A program made the position numbers and the translations under genes. The notes under the pieces were generated by a model, which saw nothing but the letters and a program-made list of their open reading frames with translations, made no database searches and was not told the origin of the DNA. Below are positions 6,339 through 11,950 of a stretch of DNA of 11,950 nt, in pieces. Source of the stretch: an uncultured Eubacteriales bacterium (GTDB lineage Bacteria; Bacillota; Clostridia; Oscillospirales; Oscillospiraceae); the NCBI GenBank assembly GCA_900544975.1, contig UQXI01000053.1, forward strand, positions 1-11,950. The letters are read 5' to 3'. How positions within the stretch are numbered: position 1 is the stretch's first letter; every line of letters starts with the position of its first letter.

Positions 6339-7382
6339 ATGAAACAACAATTGGAAGACATTAAGAGCAGGGCTCTGGCGTCTCTGGACGCCGCCGTCTC
6401 CCCGCCGGACCTGGAGGAGCTCCGGGTGAAGTTCCTGGGCAAAAAAGGCGAGCTCACCGCCCTTCTGAAGCAAATGGGCAAGCTCTCCCCGGAAGAGCGG
6501 CCGGTCATGGGCCAATTGGCCAACACCGTCCGGGCGGAGATTGAAGCCCGGCTGGAAGAGCGGAAGTCCGCCATCCACGCCGCCGCACTGGAGGCCAAGC
6601 TGGTTGCCGAAGCCGTGGACGTCACCATTCCCGGCACGCCCGTCTCCCTGGGCCACCAGCACCCCATGAATCAGGTCCTCCAGGAGATCAAAGACATCTT
6701 CGTGGGCATGGGCTACACCGTGGTGGACGGCCCTGAGGTGGAGCTGGCAGAGTACAATTTCACCAAGCTGAATATCCAGGAGGGCCACCCCTCCCGGGAC
6801 CGGAGCGACACCTTCTATTTTACTGACGACGATTCCCTCCTGCTGCGGACCCAAACCAGCCCCATGCAGATCCGGATCATGGAGCATATGCAGCCCCCCA
6901 TCCGCATTGTCGCCCCCGGCCGGGTTTACCGGAAGGACGAGGCCGACGCCACCCATTCCCCCATGTTCCACCAGATTGAAGGGCTCGTGGTGGACGAAGG
7001 CGTCACCATGGGCGACCTGAAAGGGACGCTGGAAACCCTCATGAAGCAGCTGTACGGCGAGGAGGCCGTCATGCGCTTCCGCCCCCACCACTTCCCCTTC
7101 ACAGAGCCTAGCTGTGAGATGGATATGCAGTGTCACAAGTGCCACGGCACTGGCGAGGTGGATGGTCAGGTCTGCTCCACCTGCCACGGCGAGGGCTGGA
7201 TTGAGCTCCTGGGCGCCGGGATGGTCCATCCGACGGTGCTGGAAGGCTGCGGCATTGACCCCGCCAAGTACTCTGGCTTTGCCTTCGGCATGGGCCTGGA
7301 GCGCATGGCCATGCGCCGGATGCGCATCAACGACCTGCGTCTCATTTTCGACAACGACGTGCGGTTCCTGTCCCAGTTCTAA
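6339..7382 (+). CDS. pheS: Phenylalanyl-tRNA synthetase alpha subunit
   Basis: This is the catalytic class II subunit; with PheT it forms the alpha2-beta2 enzyme that charges tRNA-Phe in the cytoplasm. I chose ATG 6339 (347 aa), preceded by AGGAG at 6324-6328; the frame is open further upstream to 6171, but that part lies within the T-box leader. The N-terminal third is a coiled-coil arm for tRNA binding. The catalytic core includes GYTVVDGPEVE, LLLRTQTSPMQIRIME, the motif 2 region RVYRKDEADATHSPMFHQIE, FPFTEPS, and motif 3 GFAFGMGLERMAMRR. Length is normal for the family. Residues 265-287 carry two CxxCxGxG-like elements (C265, C268, C279, C282), suggesting a bound metal. pheT follows after 15 nt. 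Expression is controlled by the upstream T-box. Confidence 0.98.
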   Translation: MKQQLEDIKSRALASLDAAVSPPDLEELRVKFLGKKGELTALLKQMGKLSPEERPVMGQLANTVRAEIEARLEERKSAIHAAALEAKLVAEAVDVTIPGTPVSLGHQHPMNQVLQEIKDIFVGMGYTVVDGPEVELAEYNFTKLNIQEGHPSRDRSDTFYFTDDDSLLLRTQTSPMQIRIMEHMQPPIRIVAPGRVYRKDEADATHSPMFHQIEGLVVDEGVTMGDLKGTLETLMKQLYGEEAVMRFRPHHFPFTEPSCEMDMQCHKCHGTGEVDGQVCSTCHGEGWIELLGAGMVHPTVLEGCGIDPAKYSGFAFGMGLERMAMRRMRINDLRLIFDNDVRFLSQF

Positions 7383-7397
7383 GGAGGTGGCCAGAAT

Positions 7398-9782
7398 ATG
7401 AAGCTCAACAGAAAATGGATCAACGAAGAATTTGTGGACCTGTCCCAGGTCTCGGATAAAGAATTTGTGGAAACCATGACCATCGCGGGGCAAAAGGTAG
7501 AGACCTATGAACGCCTGGATGCAGAAATCCGCAATGTGGTGGTGGGCAAGGTCCTCACCATGGTTCGGCATCCCAACTCGGACCATATGTGGATCTGCCA
7601 GGTGGAGGTAGGTCAGGCGGAGCCGGTGCAAATCGTCACCGGCGCCCAGAATGTCCATGAAGGGGATCTGGTCCCTGCCGCCCTGCACAACTCCTGGCTC
7701 CCCGGGGGCGTGCACATCACCAAGGGCAAGCTCCGGGGAGAAAAATCCAACGGCATGCTCTGCTCCCTGAAGGAGCTGGGCCTCACCCTGAACGACTTCC
7801 CCTACGCCATAGAAGACGGCATCTGGATTCTGGAGGAGGACTGCCAGCCCGGCGACGACATCAACACCGTCATCGGCAACGACGACACCGTGGTGGACTT
7901 CGAAATCACCAACAACCGGCCGGACTGCTACTCCATCATCGGTCTGGCCCGGGAGGCAGCCGCCGCCTTCCACCGCCCCATGCGGCACCATGAGCCCCAG
8001 GTCCAGGGCAGCTCCGCCGGCTCCATGTATGACAAGTTGGACGTGGAAGTCCCGGCAGAGCACCTGTGCAACCGGTACACGGCCCGGATGGTGACCAACG
8101 TGAAAATCGGCCCCTCCCCCAAGTGGCTGCGCCAGCGGCTCCGGGCCAACGGCGTCCGGCCCATTAACAACATCGTAGACATCACCAACTACGTCATGCT
8201 GGAGTATGGCCAGCCCATGCACGCCTTTGACTACCGGTACGTCTCCTCCGGCAAGATTGTGGTCCGGGAGAGCGTGGAGGGCGAGACCATCACCACCCTG
8301 GACGGCAACCTCCGCACCCTGAAGCCCGGGATGCTGGTCATTGCCGACGGCGACAAGCCCATCGGCCTGGCGGGCATCATGGGCGGCGAAAACTCGGAAA
8401 TTGTGGCGGACACCGCCACCGTGGTCTTTGAGTCCGCCAACTTCAACGGCACCTCCATCCGCCAGACTGCCCTGGCCCTGGGACTGCGGACGGAAGCTTC
8501 CGGCAAATTTGAAAAAAATCTGGATCCCATGCTCACCATTCCCGCCGTCCAGCGGGCCTGTGAGCTGGTGGAGCAGCTGGCCTGTGGCGACGTATTGGAC
8601 GGGATGATTGACATCATCCACTACGTCCCCCAGCCCAAGCAGCTGGAGCTGGAGCCGGATGAGATCAACCGCCTTCTGGGTACCCAAATCCCGGAGGCGG
8701 ATATGGTGGATTTTCTCCGCCGCCTGGAAATTCCTGTGGAGGGCCGCACCATCTCCGTCCCCTCCTGGCGGCCTGACCTGAACCTCATGGCAGACATCGC
8801 CGAAGAGGTGGGCCGGCTGTATGGCTATAATCGGATCCCCACCACCGACCTCCGGGGCGTGGCCACCCAGGGCCGCTATGCCCCCAACATGCTCCTGGAG
8901 AACCAGGCCGGAAGCCTCTGCAGAGCCCTGGGCTACAGCGAGATCATCACCTACTCCTTCGTCTCCCCCGCCGTCTTTGATCAGCTCCGCCTGCCGGAGG
9001 AACATGACCTGCGCCGCACCCTGAAGATTCAGAACCCCCTGGGCGAGGATACCTCGGTGATGCGGACCACCGCCCTGCCCTCCATGCTGGACATCCTGGC
9101 CCGGAACAGCGCCTATCACAATAAGTCCGCCAAGCTCTACGAGCTGGCCAAAGTCTACCTGCCCACAGAGAGCGTCCTCCCGGCAGAGCCAAAAATGCTG
9201 GTCCTGGGGACCTATGGGGAGCACGAGACCTTCTTCACCCTGAAGGGGGAGCTGGAAGCCATCCTCACGGGCCTCCGGATCCGGAAGCCCGGCTACACCG
9301 CCGTTTGCGACAACCCCACCTACCATCCCGGACGCTGCGCCAAACTCACCATGGACGGCGTGGATCTGGGTTTCCTGGGTCAGATTCACCCCCTGACCGC
9401 TCAAAATTACGGGCTGGAGGGGGAGGTCTACTGCTGTGAAATCAACTTCACCCAGCTCCTGTCCATGGGGGAGCCAGAACCCACCTATCAGCCCCTGCCC
9501 AAATACCCCGCCGTCTCCCGGGACCTCTCCCTGGTCTGTGACGAGGCCCTGACCGTGGCTCAGGTGGAGCAGTGCATGACAGGCGCCGCCGGAAAGCTGC
9601 TGCGCAACATCCGGTTCTTCGACATTTACCGGGGCAAGGGCATCCCCGAGGGGAAGAAGAGCATCGCATTCTCTCTGGAGCTGCGGGCAGACGATCGGAC
9701 CCTCACCGACGCCGATTCCGAAGGGGTGGTGACCAAGGTTCTGGCGGCGCTCCAGGAGAAATTGGGCGTCACCCTGCGGTAA
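7398..9782 (+). CDS. pheT: Phenylalanyl-tRNA synthetase beta subunit
   Basis: The 794-aa partner of PheS binds and positions tRNA-Phe and carries the editing site that clears mischarged Tyr-tRNA-Phe. AAGGAGG at 7381-7387 overlaps the pheS stop and is 10 nt from ATG 7398. Domains in order: an EMAP/OB-fold tRNA-binding domain (about 40-150, with VVVGKVLTMVRHPNSDHMWI and LRGEKSNGMLCSLKELG), a B3/B4 editing domain (about 210-375, with VDITNYVMLEYGQPMHAFD and GIMGGENSEI), a B5 domain (about 400-475), a catalytic-like core domain, and a C-terminal ferredoxin-fold anticodon-binding domain (about 700-793, with PKYPAVSRDLSLV and SIAFSLELRADDRTLTD). It is full-length and shows no frameshift. It is co-transcribed with pheS under T-box control. 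Confidence 0.98.
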   Translation: MKLNRKWINEEFVDLSQVSDKEFVETMTIAGQKVETYERLDAEIRNVVVGKVLTMVRHPNSDHMWICQVEVGQAEPVQIVTGAQNVHEGDLVPAALHNSWLPGGVHITKGKLRGEKSNGMLCSLKELGLTLNDFPYAIEDGIWILEEDCQPGDDINTVIGNDDTVVDFEITNNRPDCYSIIGLAREAAAAFHRPMRHHEPQVQGSSAGSMYDKLDVEVPAEHLCNRYTARMVTNVKIGPSPKWLRQRLRANGVRPINNIVDITNYVMLEYGQPMHAFDYRYVSSGKIVVRESVEGETITTLDGNLRTLKPGMLVIADGDKPIGLAGIMGGENSEIVADTATVVFESANFNGTSIRQTALALGLRTEASGKFEKNLDPMLTIPAVQRACELVEQLACGDVLDGMIDIIHYVPQPKQLELEPDEINRLLGTQIPEADMVDFLRRLEIPVEGRTISVPSWRPDLNLMADIAEEVGRLYGYNRIPTTDLRGVATQGRYAPNMLLENQAGSLCRALGYSEIITYSFVSPAVFDQLRLPEEHDLRRTLKIQNPLGEDTSVMRTTALPSMLDILARNSAYHNKSAKLYELAKVYLPTESVLPAEPKMLVLGTYGEHETFFTLKGELEAILTGLRIRKPGYTAVCDNPTYHPGRCAKLTMDGVDLGFLGQIHPLTAQNYGLEGEVYCCEINFTQLLSMGEPEPTYQPLPKYPAVSRDLSLVCDEALTVAQVEQCMTGAAGKLLRNIRFFDIYRGKGIPEGKKSIAFSLELRADDRTLTDADSEGVVTKVLAALQEKLGVTLR

Positions 9783-9817
9783 CCCGTGAAATTTTCGTGA
9801 ATCTTTTTCTCTTCCCC

Positions 9818-9846
9818 TTTACTTTGCCTCTGTTTTGTTATATGAT
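9818..9846 (+). promoter_or_regulatory. Promoter for ireB
   Basis: TTTACT at 9818-9823, a 17-bp spacer and TATGAT at 9841-9846, about 30 nt before the start codon. It makes ireB independent of the T-box-controlled pheST transcript. Confidence 0.7.
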
Positions 9847-9875
9847 GGGCGCATCACACATAAAAGGAGGAATCC

Positions 9876-10130
9876 ATGTTGAATGACAACACCATCAAAT
9901 TCACTGTCCCCGGTGATGAACGCGAAAACATGCATCGGATTCTCCACTCTGTTTTCGACGCCCTCAGCGAAAAGGGGTACAATCCCATCAATCAGATTGT
10001 CGGGTATCTCTTGACTGAAGACCCCACTTATATCACCAATTACAACAATGCCCGCGCCATGATTTGTAAGCTGGACCGGGATGAACTCCTCCAGGAGCTG
10101 GTCCAGTGTTACCTGTTTGATCAGCAATGA
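9876..10130 (+). CDS. ireB: IreB-family regulatory phosphoprotein (DUF965)
   Basis: This small 84-aa cytosolic protein is recognised by its strongly conserved core EKGYNPINQIVGYLLTEDP (about 32-50), followed by YITNYNNARAMI and a C-terminal RDELLQELVQCYL helix. In Enterococcus faecalis, IreB is phosphorylated on threonines by the PASTA-type Ser/Thr kinase IreK and affects cephalosporin resistance. Members without that context are annotated only by family. The N-terminal Thr residues (T6, T10) are plausible phosphosites, which is inference. AAAAGGAGG at 9862-9870 gives a 5-nt spacing to the ATG. In many Firmicutes this gene lies between alaS and ruvX; here it stands alone between pheT and a terminator. 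Confidence 0.93.
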   Translation: MLNDNTIKFTVPGDERENMHRILHSVFDALSEKGYNPINQIVGYLLTEDPTYITNYNNARAMICKLDRDELLQELVQCYLFDQQ

Positions 10131-10136
10131 GCCGTA

Positions 10137-10176
10137 TCTGGGGCTGCCGCCGTGACGCTGCAGCCCCAGATTTCTT
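10137..10176 (+). terminator. Intrinsic terminator after ireB
   Basis: TCTGGGGCTGC (10137-10147) and GCAGCCCCAGA (10160-10170) form a perfect 11-bp stem with a 12-nt loop, followed by TTTCTT. It begins 7 nt after the ireB stop. Confidence 0.9.
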
Positions 10177-10268
10177 CCACCTCTGGGCCAGGTTCGGCCC
10201 CCTTTTCTTCCCATACTACCCCTCCGTCTTACGTTCCAACATCCAAGAATCCCCAATTTTGGACCAAT

Positions 10269-10351
10269 TTGTAACACATATCTCAAAAAAGTTTCAAAAA
10301 TCGCCCCAAGTGGGTTGACAAGTCCGTTACGATGTGTTACAATTTGGTTAC
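10269..10351 (+). promoter_or_regulatory. Promoter with overlapping phased GTTAC operator-like repeats
   Basis: TTGACA (10315-10320), a 17-bp spacer and TACAAT (10338-10343) form a near-consensus sigma-A promoter. GTTAC is repeated at 10326-10330, 10336-10340 and 10347-10351, spaced 10 and 11 bp, which puts the copies on one face of the helix across the spacer, the -10 and the start site. An 11-bp inverted copy, TTGTAACACAT (10269-10279) against ATGTGTTACAA (10332-10342), lies 53 bp upstream. The arrangement resembles a binding site for a response regulator or repressor. The promoter is confident; the operator is inference. Confidence 0.75.
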
Positions 10352-10373
10352 ATTTCCTTCAGGGAGGTTTCAA

Positions 10374-10661
10374 ATGTCTGAGCAAACTGCCGGCCTGACC
10401 TACAAAGGCCGCCCCCTTATGCGCAAGGATAACATGATCTACTACGGCTCTATGGCCGATTCTCACATTGTGATGCTCCAGGTTCTGGACACCAAGCCGG
10501 TAAACGGCCTGGATGTGGCCACCCGGGTGTCGGTTCAGCTCCTGTCCAACGACCCGAACCTGCGGTCCCGGGAGCGGGTTGTTAAAAAGAGCGAAAAAGA
10601 CGGCTTGTACACGGCTTTGGATGTTGGCTGTGTCTGGCTGGAGCGCGCTTTGGCGAAATAA
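10374..10661 (+). CDS. Conserved hypothetical protein, 95 aa
   Basis: I do not recognise a named family, though its look suggests a small clostridial protein conserved across relatives. I chose ATG 10374 because AGGGAGG (10361-10367) lies 6 nt upstream, while the upstream in-frame ATG at 10332 overlaps the -10 box. The protein is soluble, with no signal peptide or TM segment. It begins with a hydrophilic LTYKGRPLMRKDNMIYYGSM stretch, then a probable beta strand IVMLQVLD, a VSVQLLS strand, a basic/charged middle (RSRERVVKKSEKD), and a C-terminal helix ALDVGCVWLERALA. The mixed pattern suggests a compact alpha/beta fold. It is the first gene of an operon with the cell-wall hydrolase 26 nt downstream, under a promoter with repeat sequences. 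No function can be claimed. Confidence 0.85.
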   Translation: MSEQTAGLTYKGRPLMRKDNMIYYGSMADSHIVMLQVLDTKPVNGLDVATRVSVQLLSNDPNLRSRERVVKKSEKDGLYTALDVGCVWLERALAK

Positions 10662-10687
10662 AACCACTGTAAGACGGAGGGTAACGT

Positions 10688-11746
10688 ATGAACTGCAAAA
10701 AGAGATTTTTGGGTCTGGTCCTGTCGATGACCACCCTGGCCGGTACGCTGGCTCTGACCACCCATGCTTCTGACACCGTAAAATCTGCCATTGGCATTGT
10801 AGATGCCTCCGCCCTCCGCCTGCGGGAGGGGCCGGGCACCAACACCGAAATCCTCACCACTGCCTACCGCAACGACTATGTGGTCATTCTGGAGTCAGAA
10901 GGCGACTGGTACAAGGTCATTTACAACCTCCGGGAAGGTTACATGCACAGCGATTACCTCACCGTAAAAGAGCGAGAAAATGTAGAGCTTGGTTACGGCG
11001 AGATCAATACATATCTGGTCAATCTCCGCAGCGCCCCCACCACCTCCTCTGACGTGGTGGACCAGCTGTCCGAAGGCGAAGAAGCCTACATCATCGGCTT
11101 CAACTGCGGCTGGTACAAGGTCCAGTACGACGGCAGCACCGGTTACATCCGCAGCGACCTGCTGGAGCTGACAGAAATCCCCTATGAGAATACCGGCTCC
11201 GATGGCAGCCCCAAATACTTCGTAGGCGGCGACCCCATCAGCAGCAGCGCATATGAGCAGACTCCTTCCAACAGCTATGCTTCTGAATCCTCTGAGTCTT
11301 CCGAACCCGAGGCCTCCGAGAGCAACGAGTCTTCTGAATCGAACGAGTCTTCCGAAGGCGCTTCCTCCTCTCTTTCCGCTGGCGAAGCCATTGTGGCCAA
11401 GGCGAAGGAGTATTTGGGCGTCCCCTATGTATGGGGCGGTTCCTCCCCCAGCGGCTTTGACTGCTCCGGTTTCACCCAGTACGTCATGCGGGCCTGCGGC
11501 TACTCCATCTACCGCACCGCTACAGACCAGCTGGAAAACGGCTATGCCGTCAGCTACTCCGACCTGCAGCCCGGTGACCTGGTCTTCTTTGAGCGGACCT
11601 ACAACACCGACGCTCCTGCCTCTCACGTGGGCATTTACGTCGGTGGCGGCGAGTTCATCCACGCCGGCGGCAGCTACGTCAAAATCTCCAGCCTCTCCTC
11701 CGACTACTACGCCAGCCGTTATGTGGGCGCCCGTCGGATTGTGTGA
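10688..11746 (+). CDS. Secreted SH3b-SH3b-NlpC/P60 peptidoglycan hydrolase
   Basis: A 352-aa exported cell-wall enzyme that probably cleaves the stem peptide of peptidoglycan (gamma-D-Glu-diamino acid endopeptidase type). An N-terminal signal peptide has basic residues KKR, a hydrophobic core and likely cleavage near THAS-D (about residues 27-28). Two bacterial SH3 domains follow (about 33-95 and 104-163), each with the RLREGPG or NLRSAPT start, a GDWYKV or CGWYKV core and a GYMHSDYL or GYIRSDLL end. A Ser/Glu-rich low-complexity linker (about 185-230) leads to the NlpC/P60 domain (about 232-352). This has catalytic C259 in FDCSGF, H313 in ASHVGIYVGG and H325 in FIHAG, so the triad looks intact. 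The ribosome binding site GGAGG (10676-10680) is 7 nt from the ATG. No separate promoter is seen, so it is co-transcribed with the 95-aa gene. Confidence 0.95.
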   Translation: MNCKKRFLGLVLSMTTLAGTLALTTHASDTVKSAIGIVDASALRLREGPGTNTEILTTAYRNDYVVILESEGDWYKVIYNLREGYMHSDYLTVKERENVELGYGEINTYLVNLRSAPTTSSDVVDQLSEGEEAYIIGFNCGWYKVQYDGSTGYIRSDLLELTEIPYENTGSDGSPKYFVGGDPISSSAYEQTPSNSYASESSESSEPEASESNESSESNESSEGASSSLSAGEAIVAKAKEYLGVPYVWGGSSPSGFDCSGFTQYVMRACGYSIYRTATDQLENGYAVSYSDLQPGDLVFFERTYNTDAPASHVGIYVGGGEFIHAGGSYVKISSLSSDYYASRYVGARRIV

Positions 11747-11768
11747 GTGACATATCTTCATCCTCTCT

Positions 11769-11819
11769 GGGGCCTGTTGCAAAATGCAAATTTTGCAACA
11801 GGCCCCTACGACGTTGTAG
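11769..11819. repeat. Perfect 17-bp hairpin after the NlpC/P60 gene, GTAG-footed, possible terminator
   Basis: GGGGCCTGTTGCAAAAT (11769-11785) and its exact complement (11790-11806) enclose the 4-nt loop GCAA, a GNRA-type tetraloop. No T-run follows on the + strand, so it is not a canonical intrinsic terminator, although it may still stop or stabilise the transcript. On the minus strand GTAG stands at the foot of the stem (11809-11806). The adjacent CTACGACGTTGTAG (11806-11819) is itself a near-palindrome. Confidence 0.75.
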
Positions 11820-11875
11820 CCGCTCAAAACATCATAATTCATGCACCGCATTGGTGTGTTTTCCGCCCGTTTTCA

Positions 11876-11950
11876 GCAAATTTGTAATGCCTGCCACGGG
11901 CGGACACATGGGTCCGCCCCTACGGAGAGATACCCATGTGGTGCATGAAC
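11876..11950. repeat. Dispersed repeat copy B with GGGCGGAC palindrome (continues past window edge)
   Basis: GGGCGGAC (11898-11905) and GTCCGCCC (11912-11919) form an 8-bp stem with a 6-nt loop. The next bases CTAC (11920-11923) read GTAG on the minus strand, directly at the stem foot. The segment aligns without gaps with 5631-5703, including the 26-nt identical core, and is cut off by the end of the window. Confidence 0.85.

Noticed and set aside
6258..9404. A 1048-codon minus-strand ORF antisense to pheS and pheT
   Set aside because: It has no ribosome binding site or promoter, its translation matches no family I know, and it runs through two unmistakable genes and the T-box terminator region. 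Such long antisense frames are expected from GC-rich third codon positions.
10127..10318. 63-codon + strand ORF after ireB
   Set aside because: It overlaps the ireB stop, runs through the perfect intrinsic terminator and ends in the next promoter.
1..11950. tRNA, rRNA or intact transposase genes
   Set aside because: I looked for tRNA-like T-arm motifs, rRNA segments and transposase motifs on both strands and found none.

Overview
This window looks like a chromosomal stretch from a moderately GC-rich, low-motility-of-content Firmicute, most likely a gut-type clostridium of the Oscillospiraceae (Flavonifractor, Oscillibacter or Intestinimonas relatives). The evidence is strong GGAGG ribosome binding sites, sigma-A type promoters, a T-box leader on pheST, an IreB-family protein, a YhaN-like ATPase, and GC-rich palindromic repeats in the intergenic spaces. 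The family assignment is inference. All convincing genes lie on the + strand; the long minus-strand ORFs are composition shadows.

Layout. Positions 1-737 hold the 3' end of a YhaN/SbcC-type coiled-coil ATPase. Positions 734-4282 form an envelope-stress-like operon: a PhoB/OmpR-family response regulator, a membrane histidine kinase overlapping it by 4 nt, and a membrane-anchored HtrA/DegP-type serine protease. In front of it are a TATAAT box and 11-bp-phased TTAACA-like repeats that could be an autoregulatory site. A long imperfect hairpin (4311-4434) follows htrA. Next comes a single-gene unit for a sugar-phosphate-type nucleotidyltransferase (4635-5567) with a near-consensus promoter.

Positions 5568-5965 are gene-free and full of palindromes. 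A good promoter at 5966-5994 then drives a complete T-box leader (6001-6260), with Phe specifier, TGGTACCGCG motif and terminator, followed by pheS and pheT, the two subunits of phenylalanyl-tRNA synthetase. ireB (9876-10130) follows as an isolated unit with its own promoter and a perfect 11-bp terminator. The last unit has a TTGACA-N17-TACAAT promoter overlapped by phased GTTAC repeats. It encodes a 95-aa protein of unknown function and a secreted SH3b-SH3b-NlpC/P60 cell-wall hydrolase. The window ends in more palindromic repeats, one of them homologous to the repeat at 5631.

Most of the window is conserved housekeeping content, and I see no clear new multi-gene system. The most unusual signals are non-coding: hairpins carrying a GTAG foot on the minus strand (REP-like), the 124-bp inverted repeat after htrA, and the phased repeats over two promoters.
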